Shown here: piece by piece, positions 41,377-49,311 of the stretch
How the letters are laid out: each line of letters opens with the position of its first letter
How positions within the stretch are numbered: position 1 is the first letter of the stretch
Source: Siminovitchia fortis
Lineage (GTDB): Bacteria > Bacillota > Bacilli > Bacillales > Bacillaceae_C
Direction: 5' to 3'
NCBI RefSeq assembly: GCF_003605365.2
Contig: NZ_QYTU02000010.1
Span: 25,880 to 89,879 of the forward strand
DNA: 64,000 nt
Notes under the pieces: generated by a model
What the model was told of the DNA's origin: nothing
What the model saw: the letters and a program-made list of their open reading frames with translations, nothing else
Database searches by the model: none
Position numbers and translations under genes: made by a program

Positions 41377-42282
41377 TTATTTAAACAAATTGCGAATGGA
41401 ATCAAACAATTTTTGGAAAAAGTTCGCTACGCTGTCCCAGAACCCTTCATCTCCTACAACCTTTTCCAGCTTCCCTTTGATATCCTTGGAAATGTCCTCA
41501 AGCTGCTTCTTCACTTGGCGGAAATCAATGTCCAAAGAGCGCATTTTGTCAAAAAGGTCGATCAGCAGCTGGCGGTCCTGCTCGCTCAGTTCAATACTCA
41601 TTTTGTTCAATTGCTCCTGAACGATTTGCTCCACCTCTTCCCTCGTTGCAGGATTTTGTTCTGCAATCATTTTTTTAATCTCAGTGAGCAGCTCTGTTAC
41701 CTTTTCATCGCTCAATCCTTCTTTGTCCGCGAGTTCTGTTGCCAGTTCCAGCTCTTCATTGGCAACTTCCATGCGGTCTTTATCGAGGACTTCTCCTTTG
41801 CTCTCATATGCCTTATAAATTCCGACCAAAGCGGAGTGGCCTGTCACTTTAACAGGTGACGCAACATCGACATTCGCATTTTCCACGCCCGCTGTCAGAA
41901 GGGCGTTGGCATACATTTCAGTTGTGACCTCAGTGATGTTTTCAGGTGTAACAATTGTTACGACCAGTCCGTTCCCTTTCTCTTTTAATGTAATTTTAGC
42001 TGACGAAAACATTCTGGAGTTTGGATTCCCATTGATCAAGCGGGCCAAATCCTTGGCAGTGACTGTAATTTCATCGACGTTTTGCGGATTATCCACTTTA
42101 AGAAGCCTTCTGACTTCTTCTTTCTGGTCGCCTGTAAGAGTTTCACCGTAAACAACGATCGGCACGCCTAATTTTTCATTAATGACATCATCGTTTTCTG
42201 CAGATGCCTTTCCCTGTCCGTAAAAAATGAATCCGACACTTAGAATGCCTGCCAAAAACAGCTTACTTGCTTTTTTTATCAT
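41377..42282 (-). CDS. ypuA: DUF1002 domain exported protein, YpuA-like
   Basis: A 301-residue exported protein with a signal peptide (residues 1-28, cleavage near GKASA-EN). The DUF1002 domain (about 35-230) starts LGVPIVVYGETLTGDQKEEV; the C-terminus (about 215-300) is a long helical region ending with FWDSVANFFQKLFDSIRNLF, possibly amphipathic. B. subtilis YpuA is the nearest named relative; function unknown. It starts 12 bp after the Lon/PDZ protease gene, so both are probably co-expressed. Confidence 0.85.
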   Translation of the reverse strand: MIKKASKLFLAGILSVGFIFYGQGKASAENDDVINEKLGVPIVVYGETLTGDQKEEVRRLLKVDNPQNVDEITVTAKDLARLINGNPNSRMFSSAKITLKEKGNGLVVTIVTPENITEVTTEMYANALLTAGVENANVDVASPVKVTGHSALVGIYKAYESKGEVLDKDRMEVANEELELATELADKEGLSDEKVTELLTEIKKMIAEQNPATREEVEQIVQEQLNKMSIELSEQDRQLLIDLFDKMRSLDIDFRQVKKQLEDISKDIKGKLEKVVGDEGFWDSVANFFQKLFDSIRNLFK

Positions 42283-42294
42283 GTTGAATGCCTC

Positions 42295-43332
42295 CTATGA
42301 CTTCGGAGGAAGCCTGTCTAAATAATTTACAGCTTCATCCAATGTTTTAACCGGTACTATTTTAACGTCATATCCATATTTTTCAACTTCGGCTTTTACT
42401 TCTTTTTCATTTGTATCGCCCTGAAGGACATCCATCGGGCAGAAGAATATGTCCATTCCAGCTTTATCAACAGCTGCAATCTTTTCGGCTATACCGCCGA
42501 TTTGGCCTACATTTCCGGCCTTGTCAATCGTACCTGTCCCGGCGACCTTATATCCTTTGGTGATATCCTCCCCTGTCACCTGCCTGTAGATTTCGAGGGA
42601 GAACATCAGGCCTGCAGACGGTCCGCCTATTTCTCCAGCCTGAATATTGACCTTCCGGGCGGGTTTTACCTCTACATATTCCTCAAGGCCTACCCCGATG
42701 CCTGGCTGTGACTTTTTCCCCGGCAGGAGAACAAGCTCCACCTGCTCTTCTTTCTTTTTCCCATCCCGGGAAAAAACGACATTTACTTTTTCCCCAGCTT
42801 TTTTTCCTTTAAAATAGCCAAGCAGATCCTCGGTTGCTTTGATCGTTCTTCCGTCAACCTTTAAAATGAGGTCTCCCGCTTCAATAATCCCCTTTGCCTT
42901 TGAATTTTTGCTGAAATTCCTTACAATCATCCCTTTCGGGACAACCTGCACCTCTTCTCCAGCCGCCTTTAATCCGGCCGTAATGGCGTTTTCCTGTGAG
43001 GATTTCATCAAATAGGCCAGCCAGCGGTTATACTCCTTCTCAGACATATCCCCTTTCACAACGTGTGACCGCTGAATATCTGTGTGCGGCGCAAGAAGGC
43101 CGTATGCCAAATAATAAATATTGCTTGCCTTCACTGACAGGACAGTAGTCAAATATAGATGGCCCTGCCCTGCCTTTTCCCCCTCTTCAACCGTTACCTT
43201 TGAACTCAATTCCTCTACCGAACCGGGCTGAAATAAATAAAAAGGTGTAGGAATAAACAATGTGACAGCGAATATAAAGCAAATAATGATAAGTATTCTT
43301 TTTTTTCTTGTCTTCTGCACATCATGTTTCAT
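42295..43332 (-). CDS. Membrane-anchored PDZ-Lon (S16) protease, YlbL-like
   Basis: A 345-residue protein with one N-terminal membrane helix (about 12-32), a PDZ domain (about 125-200; GIIEAGDLILKVDGRTI) and a C-terminal Lon proteolytic domain. The catalytic Ser is in EIGGPSAGLMFSLEI (about 237-251) and the Lys in IAEKIAAVDKAGMDIFF (about 282). Same plan as B. subtilis YlbL. It probably processes envelope or secreted proteins; the co-transcribed DUF1002 protein is a candidate partner (inference). Confidence 0.9.
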   Translation of the reverse strand: MKHDVQKTRKKRILIIICFIFAVTLFIPTPFYLFQPGSVEELSSKVTVEEGEKAGQGHLYLTTVLSVKASNIYYLAYGLLAPHTDIQRSHVVKGDMSEKEYNRWLAYLMKSSQENAITAGLKAAGEEVQVVPKGMIVRNFSKNSKAKGIIEAGDLILKVDGRTIKATEDLLGYFKGKKAGEKVNVVFSRDGKKKEEQVELVLLPGKKSQPGIGVGLEEYVEVKPARKVNIQAGEIGGPSAGLMFSLEIYRQVTGEDITKGYKVAGTGTIDKAGNVGQIGGIAEKIAAVDKAGMDIFFCPMDVLQGDTNEKEVKAEVEKYGYDVKIVPVKTLDEAVNYLDRLPPKS

Positions 43333-43428
43333 GGCTTATGTCTGGTTCCTTTCCTAAGTGGGCATCCATCCATATTGATATTGTACTTTTGAAATGCCGT
43401 CATTGTCTATGTATTTAATGACCGTTAT

Positions 43429-43555
43429 AAGAAAAGCGCAAGGCGCCCGTCTAGCGGCGCAAAGCTAGACAAGCGCTGAAGAATGCGCAATTTGCCTTCA
43501 GCAGCGCTTGGCTTAATCCTTGCGCCGATGGCGCCTGGAGCTAGACAAGGCGCTT
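43429..43555 (+). repeat. Interspersed repeat, B type, copy 7
   Basis: TATAAGAAAAGCGCAAGGCG at the left; inner stem AAGCGCTGAAGAATGCG / TGCCTTCAGCAGCGCTTGG; right end CCGATGGCGCCTGGAGCTAG. A weak version of the shared tail follows. Between 43333 and 43428 is the promoter region of the protease gene; 43556-43777 holds no gene I can support. Confidence 0.8.
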
Positions 43556-43777
43556 ACTTTTCTAAAGAAAATTTTAGTCAAATTATATACTTTCCTATAT
43601 CTTGAAAAAAGACGGCTCTCTTTGAGCAGTTTGGCATCCCTTTTGGGGTGCAGCCCATTATATTGTTTATTCCTGTATCAGCCTGTTCATGACGGCAGCA
43701 GGATATTCCTTGGAGGCTGTCGTTCATATTTTGCCCGTCGCAGTGATGGCTGTTGACCCTCTTAATTTGATTAAAAT

Positions 43778-43828
43778 GGGTCAATCCCCACCTGCGGCAA
43801 AGGCTTCTACCGCAGAGGAGATTGACCC
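43778..43828 (-). terminator. Terminator overlapping the 3' end of the cobalamin-binding-like gene
   Basis: Minus strand GGGTCAATCTCC...TGCGG pairs with CCGCA...GGGGATTGACCC, then ATTTTAATC. The 5' arm lies in the last seven codons and the stop codon is in the loop. Confidence 0.75.
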
Positions 43829-44589
43829 GACAATGTAGTAATAAGTTTATCCAAGCCTAATAACAATCTCGGCGACGGCCGGCAATAAAGGGAATCGCCA
43901 AGGACATGCACCTGATTGTTTTGAACTGCTTTGATCTTTTCCCAGCCTGGCCGCTTTTTCAATAATTCCGGCCTGACCTTTTCTTTCTCAATACCTACCC
44001 AGACCATGCATATATGGTCCGGGTTTCTTTTGGCTACGTCATCCCAATCCGTCTGAACGTTTGCCCGGGGCTCAGATTCAAAAATATTCCGGCCTCCCGC
44101 AAGTTCACTGATTTCCGTCAGCCAATTGGGCCCTCCCGGCGTGAAAACGGGTTTGGGCCACCATTCCCAATAGATTGTAAAGTTTTCATTCCTGCCTTCG
44201 GCGAAAATCTTTCTTTGCCGGATTTCTTCCCTGAAATGGGAAGCCCTCTCTTTCCCCAACTCAGGAAAACCGAGTGCCTCCCCAAGCGTTTCAATGTCGC
44301 AGGCAATCTCTTCCAAAGAATTAGGGTTGAGAATAATATGAGGGATATCCCGCCTGCTCAATTCATAAATGTTTTTCTCCATCCCCGGCACACTGAGAGA
44401 GGCAATGACGAGATCAGGCTGCATGGCCTCCACTTTATCCATGTCAATCGTAAGGTCCGGGCCTATCCTTGGCAATCCTTTAATACTTTCAGGCCAATTG
44501 GAATAATCATCTACGGCAACAAGCATGCTTTCCTTCCCCAAATAACCGATGACCTCCGTATTGCTTGGACACAACGAAACAATCTGCAT
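43807..44589 (-). CDS. Cobalamin-binding-like periplasmic-fold protein (BtuF family)
   Basis: A 260-residue protein of the BtuF/FecB fold, starting MQIVSLCPSNTEVIGYLG, with NPDHICMVWVGIEKEK in the middle and a C-terminal PRLLLGLDKLITTL. It lacks any signal peptide or lipobox and no ABC permease or ATPase genes are adjacent, so unlike transport components it is probably cytosolic. Members of this solo type are often called cobalamin-binding proteins, but the ligand is not proven. Followed by a nucleoside-deaminase gene upstream (18 bp). Confidence 0.75.
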   Translation of the reverse strand: MQIVSLCPSNTEVIGYLGKESMLVAVDDYSNWPESIKGLPRIGPDLTIDMDKVEAMQPDLVIASLSVPGMEKNIYELSRRDIPHIILNPNSLEEIACDIETLGEALGFPELGKERASHFREEIRQRKIFAEGRNENFTIYWEWWPKPVFTPGGPNWLTEISELAGGRNIFESEPRANVQTDWDDVAKRNPDHICMVWVGIEKEKVRPELLKKRPGWEKIKAVQNNQVHVLGDSLYCRPSPRLLLGLDKLITTLSGQSPLR

Positions 44590-44607
44590 GCCTATACTCC
44601 CTTCGGG

Positions 44608-45066
44608 CTACTTTCCTTCTTTTTCTGTCCAGTTTTCCAACGGGTTGGACATTCCCTGCGTCAAAGGCATATGTACCATATGTACATCCCGCTTTTCCCG
44701 GGGCAGTGCCAACTGATTATAAACATAGACTGATTTGCCAAGGCCGGCGGCTTTGGCATCTTCGACAGTCCCGCAATAATAGACATTTTCAATCCCTGAA
44801 AAATAAATAGCCGTCATGCACATGGGGCATGGCTCCCCGCTTGCATACATCGTATAGCCGCTTAAATCCAGTGTCTGCAGCTGCTCCTGGGCTTTCCGGA
44901 TGGCAATGAGTTCAGCATGGCCGCTTATATCGTATTTCAGATGCAGTTCATTGATGCCCTCAGAAATGATTTTCCCGTCCTTTACAAGAACAGCCCCGAA
45001 CGGCTGCCCGCCTTCCTTTACCGACTCATCGGCCAATTCCACTGCTCTTTTCATAAATTGATCCAA
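44608..45066 (-). CDS. Nucleoside/base deaminase (cytidine deaminase fold)
   Basis: A 152-residue zinc deaminase. The His/Glu motif is ISGHAELIAIRKAQ (about 49-62) and the zinc cysteines PCPMCMTAIYFSGI (about 79-92). The size and C-terminus resemble guanine deaminase GuaD of B. subtilis, but cytosine or adenosine-type activity cannot be excluded. The start ATG follows AGGAGG. It precedes the cobalamin-binding-like gene by 18 bp on the same strand. Confidence 0.83.
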   Translation of the reverse strand: MDQFMKRAVELADESVKEGGQPFGAVLVKDGKIISEGINELHLKYDISGHAELIAIRKAQEQLQTLDLSGYTMYASGEPCPMCMTAIYFSGIENVYYCGTVEDAKAAGLGKSVYVYNQLALPREKRDVHMVHMPLTQGMSNPLENWTEKEGK

Positions 45067-45086
45067 CTGTTTCTCCTCCTTATTAG

Positions 45087-45183
45087 AAAAGTGTAAGCGC
45101 CTGTTTATCGACGTACAGACTGGAGTGACTTATCGTAGGAGGAGTCACGAAGTCTGCTAGTCGATAAGCGCTGGAACTGGACA
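45087..45183 (+). repeat. Interspersed repeat, short A type, copy 8
   Basis: AGAAAAGTGTAAGCGCCTGT at the left, CGACGTACAGACTGGAG, then GACTTATCGTAGGAGGAGTC, and GTCGATAAGCGCTGGAACTG at the right. It lacks the middle GAGATAAAGGAAACACGG part of longer A copies, and has a simple hairpin form. Confidence 0.8.
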
Positions 45184-45221
45184 AATCCCAATATTTTAAT
45201 CTTCATTTTTTCAAATTACTC

Positions 45222-45908
45222 TTATTCGCTGAGAATCAATTCCCCGAGCTTCAAAGGTTCAATGTATTCTCCGTTTTTGTATGCTCTCATGTTTCCTCCG
45301 GAAATTTCATCGATCAAAGTGATTTCCTTGTTGTCGCCCGCTCTGCCGAATTCCAGTTTTATATCGTATAGGTCGATCCCCTTTTCCAAAAGTTCGGCTT
45401 TGACAATCGCTCCGATTTCCCTTGTCAGTTCCTTCAGCCTTTTATATTCGTCATGGCTCAAAATGCCAAGCATGGCCAGTGCATCTTCACTGATCGGCGG
45501 GTCCTGGCGGGCGTCATCCTTCAAAGTCACTTCAACAAATCCGTCCAGCTCCTGCCCTTCTTCCGCATACATACCGTATCTGCGCAAGAAGCTTCCTACC
45601 GCACGGTAACGGCAAATCACTTCCAAGCCATTGCCGAACATCTCCGCCGGCTTTACTGTCATAGTCGCGTCTTCTATATTAGCATTAACGAAATGGGTCG
45701 GAATTCCCTTCTTCTCTAAAAGTTCAAAGAAAAATTTAGTAAGGCGGAGCCCCGTCTTTCCTGCCCCTTCGATTGTCAAGCCGACTGTGTTGGCACCCGG
45801 GTCGAATACTCCGTCCTCCCCGGTGACATCATCTTTGAATTTTAATAAATAGTTTCCATCTTCCAATTCAAATACGGTTTTCGTTTTGCCTTCATAAACC
45901 AATTTCAT
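45222..45908 (-). CDS. purC: Phosphoribosylaminoimidazole-succinocarboxamide synthase
   Basis: A 228-residue SAICAR synthetase joining CAIR and aspartate in purine synthesis. It starts MKLVYEGKTKTVFELEDG; typical blocks are DDVTGEDGVFDPGANTVG, VICRYRAVGSFLRRYGMY, YDIKLEFGR and IDEISGGNMRAYKNG. This is the shorter, stand-alone bacilli form and lies outside any pur cluster, so a second purC elsewhere is likely. ATG 45908 is used; an upstream frame to 45923 adds five residues. Confidence 0.9.
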   Translation of the reverse strand: MKLVYEGKTKTVFELEDGNYLLKFKDDVTGEDGVFDPGANTVGLTIEGAGKTGLRLTKFFFELLEKKGIPTHFVNANIEDATMTVKPAEMFGNGLEVICRYRAVGSFLRRYGMYAEEGQELDGFVEVTLKDDARQDPPISEDALAMLGILSHDEYKRLKELTREIGAIVKAELLEKGIDLYDIKLEFGRAGDNKEITLIDEISGGNMRAYKNGEYIEPLKLGELILSE

Positions 45909-46042
45909 GCGGCTATCCCCCATCCGTTAATTTCGTTATATTCATATCATATCACAATATATCGCGAATTCATTTACGGGATATGTTTCAGTTTCAATCA
46001 TAAGGGCATTGGCGTTCCCATCTGGGCTTTTTTACAAATCTC

Positions 46043-46071
46043 TTGCATTTCTTCAGAGTTTGTAATAAAGT
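46043..46071 (+). promoter_or_regulatory. Sigma-A type promoter of the yxjG-like gene
   Basis: TTGCAT (46043-46048), 17-bp spacer, TAAAGT (46066-46071), shortly upstream of the riboswitch. The rest of 45924-46042 is the purC promoter region with nothing else recognised. Confidence 0.45.
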
Positions 46072-46106
46072 AGAATATCAGTTAATTAAACAACTTTATA
46101 CAGATT

Positions 46107-46200
46107 TTCTTATCCAGAGAGACGGAGGGATTGGCCCGATGAAGTCTCAGCAACCAGCCTTTTTCAAGGAAATGGTGCTAATTCCAAATAGATAAGAAGT
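46107..46200 (+). promoter_or_regulatory. SAM-I (S-box) riboswitch of the yxjG-like gene
   Basis: Starts TTCTTATCCAGAGAGACGGA and holds GGGATTGGCCCGATGAAG, CAGCAACCAGCC, then GGTGCTAATTCCAAATAGAT, and closes with AGATAAGAAG complementary to the 5' end. These are the conserved SAM-I blocks. Binding of SAM would favour the terminator that follows. Confidence 0.95.
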
Positions 46201-46213
46201 TTGTTTTCAGTTA

Positions 46214-46255
46214 TTGAGGACCTTCTTTTTATCCAAGAAGGTCCTCAATTTTTTT
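46214..46255 (+). terminator. SAM-responsive leader terminator
   Basis: TTGAGGACCTTCTT / AAGAAGGTCCTCAA, a 14-bp stem followed by TTTTTTTAT, directly after the riboswitch. Confidence 0.92.
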
Positions 46256-46284
46256 ATATTACAAAAGAGAGAAGGTATTCAAAA

Positions 46285-47394
46285 ATGACAACGACTTTAA
46301 CAACCGCAGTACCGTTCAGAGCAGACCACGTAGGAAGCCTATTGCGTCCAGAAAGCCTTGTCCAAGCAAGAAAGGATTACAAGGAAGGCACAATCTCGGC
46401 TGAGCAATTGCGCGAAGTAGAAACCAAAGAAATCAAACGCATTGTCGATAAGCAAATCGATGCAGGCTTGGAACTTGTGACAGACGGCGAATTCCGCCGG
46501 ACATGGTGGCATTTGGACTTCTTGGAGGAACTCAACGGCTTTGAAGGATACGTACCTGAATCGGGATATCAATTCCACAACAAGGAAACCGAGAGATACG
46601 GGGTCCGCAACACAGGTAAGATTTCCTTTAATCCTGAGCACTCATTTATCAAAGATTTTATTGAATTCAATGAAATCGTAGGTGGACGCGCTGTCGCGAA
46701 ACAAACGATCCCAAGTCCAAATCAGCTGTTCCATATAGGCATCCGCGATGAAAATATCTATCCCGATATCGAAGATTACGCAAACGATATTATTCAAGCA
46801 TATAAGGAAACTATCAAAGCATTCTATGATGCGGGAGTGCGATACCTCCAACTGGACGATGTTTATATCGCAGGCCTGTCTTCACCGGATCGAAAATTTG
46901 ATGAAAATGGCTTCACAAGGGAAAAATACATCGATCTGGCTTTGCGCGTCATCAATGGCGTGCTCGAGGACAAACCGGCAGACTTATTCGTAACCACACA
47001 CTTATGCCGCGGTAACTATCAGTCCAGCTGGGCGTTTTCAGGAAGCTATGAGCTGATCGCGCCGACGCTGCTGGCCAAAGAGAAAGTGGACGGATTCTTC
47101 CTTGAATATGATGATGAGCGCTCCGGAGACTTCAACCCGCTTCGCTATATACCAAAAGACGGTCCAAGAGTTGTTCTCGGCGTCGTCACTTCCAAATCCG
47201 GTGAATTGGAAGACAAGGAAGCCATCAAGGCACGGATACAAGAAGCTTCTAAATATGTTCCGCTTGAGCAAATCTGCCTGAGCCCGCAATGCGGCTTCGC
47301 TTCGACCCATCACGGAAATGAGCTGACTGAAGAACAGCAATGGGAAAAGTTGAAATTCATTGTTGAAATTGCTGAAGAAATTTGGGGAAAATAA
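46285..47394 (+). CDS. yxjG: Cobalamin-independent methionine synthase-like protein (YxjG/YxjH family)
   Basis: A 369-residue single-domain relative of the MetE C-terminal half. The N-terminus PFRADHVGSLLRPESLVQAR is family-typical; zinc-ligand regions are VTTHLCRGNYQSSWAFSG (His/Cys, about 230-247) and CLSPQCGFASTHHGNEL (about 335-351). It probably transfers methyl groups to homocysteine; the donor is not known. ATG 46285 is preferred because the longer frame to 46201 would translate the terminator. It is controlled by the SAM-I riboswitch. Confidence 0.9.
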   Translation: MTTTLTTAVPFRADHVGSLLRPESLVQARKDYKEGTISAEQLREVETKEIKRIVDKQIDAGLELVTDGEFRRTWWHLDFLEELNGFEGYVPESGYQFHNKETERYGVRNTGKISFNPEHSFIKDFIEFNEIVGGRAVAKQTIPSPNQLFHIGIRDENIYPDIEDYANDIIQAYKETIKAFYDAGVRYLQLDDVYIAGLSSPDRKFDENGFTREKYIDLALRVINGVLEDKPADLFVTTHLCRGNYQSSWAFSGSYELIAPTLLAKEKVDGFFLEYDDERSGDFNPLRYIPKDGPRVVLGVVTSKSGELEDKEAIKARIQEASKYVPLEQICLSPQCGFASTHHGNELTEEQQWEKLKFIVEIAEEIWGK

Positions 47395-47406
47395 GTCTGT
47401 ATTCAA

Positions 47407-47440
47407 TAGATCCCGAAAGAGCCGCCCTCTCCGGGATCTA
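47407..47440 (+). terminator. Terminator after yxjG-like gene
   Basis: TAGATCCCG / CGGGATCTA stem with an inner AGAG/CTCT region and then TTTCTCTTT. Confidence 0.7.
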
Positions 47441-47559
47441 TTTCTCTTTAGTATAAACTGTCTTCCATTAGTACGAGTCCGGCTCCTTATCTGCCGAGCC
47501 CATGAACAACCACCTCCACTTTTCCTTTGTTTGTGTCAGGGACCATTTCATGATCTATA

Positions 47560-49284
47560 TCAATCATGAAAATCCAATCCCGAATGGACCTCTTTTACAT
47601 AACCTGTACGGATCACAAAATCTCCGAAATGTTCATTTTCCTGACGTTCCTTTGCGTAATGATGGATGATAGGCTTTAGCTCTTCCAAAATTTCTTTTTC
47701 ACCTATATTTTCACGATAAAGCTTATTTAGCCGATTTCCGGAAAAACCTGCGCCCAGGTATAAGTTATATTTTCCTGGTGCTTTTCCAATGAATCCAATC
47801 TCTCCCAAGGCTGGCCGTGAACAGCCGTTGGGACATCCGGACATACGTACGACAATTTCTTCCTCTCTCAGACCTGCTTCATCTAAAATCCCCTCAATTT
47901 TATCAAGAAGTGATGGCAAGTAACGTTCCGATTCAGCCATGGCCAGCCCGCATGTCGGCAAGGAAACACAGGCCATGGAATTTCTACGCAATGCGGAATG
48001 CTGTTTGCCAGTTGTCAGTCCATACGCTTTTATCAATTGTTCCACTTGGGCTTTATTTTCTTCCGCGATATTACCAATGATCAAATTTTGGTTTGGAGTA
48101 AGTCTGAAGTCCCCTTGGTGAATTTTTGTAATTTCCAACAGTCCGGTCATCAGTTTATACTCTTCATGATCTTTGATTCTTCCGTTTTCAATGAACAAAG
48201 TAAAATGCCATTTATTGTTGATGCCCTTTACCCAGCCATACCGGTCGCCGTTATGTTCGAACTCAAATAGGCGGGCAGGCTGAAGCTCCCAGCCGAGACG
48301 ATCATGAAGTTCATTGATCAGCCACTCTATGCCCCTGGCATCTATCGTATACTTGAAACGGGCATTTTTTCTTACAGAGCGATTTCCATAATCCCTTTGT
48401 ATGGTCACTATTTTTTCAGCCACATCCACCACCTGGTCCGGGGAGCAAAAACCTATGACGCGACCCAATTGAGGATAAGTGTCTGTATCCCCGTGTGTCA
48501 TTCCCATTCCTCCGCCAACTGTAACATTAAAGCCTTGCAAATGTCCGTCTTGTAAAATGGCAATGAAACCCAGGTCTTGCGAAAATACATCTACATCGTT
48601 GGAAGGAGGCACTGCAACACCGATTTTAAATTTCCGCGGCAAATAAACGGGACTATAAATAGGTTCAGTCTCCACATCACTCTCGGTACTGTCTGCCACC
48701 TTTTCACCGTCCAGCCAAATTTCATGATAAGCGCGGGTTCTTGGAGAAAGATGTTCACTTATTCTTTTGGCCCATTCATATACCTCTCCATGCACCTCCG
48801 ACTGATATGGATTCGGATTGCACATCACATTGCGGTTCACATCCCCGCAGGCGGCGAGAGTATCCAATAGCGAATCATTGATTTCCCTTATACTTTGCTT
48901 CATGTTCCATTTAAGAATGCCGTGCATTTGGAACGACTGCCTTGTTGTTAATCTTAAAGTCCCATTTGCATATTTTTTGGCAATATTGTGCATAGCTATA
49001 TACTGGTCTGATGTTACGATACCGCCGGGTGCTCTTACTCTGACCATAAATTGATACGCAGGTTCCAGCTTTTGTCTTTGCCGTTCATTGCGCACGTCCC
49101 TATCATCCTGTAAATAACTGCCATGGAATTTCATCAGCCGATTATCATCATCCGGTATACCTGCGCTTAGCGGGTCTGAAATTGTTTCGGCTAATGTGCC
49201 GCGCAAGTAATTGCTTTCAGCTTTGATTCGTTCGACATCACTTGGTGGACCATCCTGCGTTGGGGAAAGTTTTGTTTTTGACAT
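47560..49284 (-). CDS. cysI: Sulfite reductase [NADPH] hemoprotein beta subunit
   Basis: A 574-residue sirohaem/4Fe-4S enzyme reducing sulfite to sulfide with six electrons from CysJ. Active-site cysteines are in [14 protein letters not shown] (about 435-448) and [20 protein letters not shown] (about 478-497); sulfite-binding Arg/Lys residues lie in [13 protein letters not shown] and [14 protein letters not shown]. It is the last gene of the sulfate operon, 27 bp after cysJ, and depends on sirohaem from sumT-sirC-sirB in the same operon. Confidence 0.94.
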   Translation of the reverse strand: MSKTKLSPTQDGPPSDVERIKAESNYLRGTLAETISDPLSAGIPDDDNRLMKFHGSYLQDDRDVRNERQRQKLEPAYQFMVRVRAPGGIVTSDQYIAMHNIAKKYANGTLRLTTRQSFQMHGILKWNMKQSIREINDSLLDTLAACGDVNRNVMCNPNPYQSEVHGEVYEWAKRISEHLSPRTRAYHEIWLDGEKVADSTESDVETEPIYSPVYLPRKFKIGVAVPPSNDVDVFSQDLGFIAILQDGHLQGFNVTVGGGMGMTHGDTDTYPQLGRVIGFCSPDQVVDVAEKIVTIQRDYGNRSVRKNARFKYTIDARGIEWLINELHDRLGWELQPARLFEFEHNGDRYGWVKGINNKWHFTLFIENGRIKDHEEYKLMTGLLEITKIHQGDFRLTPNQNLIIGNIAEENKAQVEQLIKAYGLTTGKQHSALRRNSMACVSLPTCGLAMAESERYLPSLLDKIEGILDEAGLREEEIVVRMSGCPNGCSRPALGEIGFIGKAPGKYNLYLGAGFSGNRLNKLYRENIGEKEILEELKPIIHHYAKERQENEHFGDFVIRTGYVKEVHSGLDFHD

Positions 49285-49311
49285 TATTCATCCCTGTCTC
49301 CCTTCACCTTC

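Noticed and set aside
43689..43838. 49-codon open frame starting MTAAGYSLEAVVHILPVAVM between repeat copy 7 and the cobalamin-binding-like gene
   Set aside because: No ribosome site, no recognisable homology, and it runs antisense through the terminator and the end of the neighbouring gene.
46201..46284. Longer N-terminus for the yxjG-like protein
   Set aside because: It covers the SAM-dependent terminator; a proper start with the family-typical sequence lies at 46285.
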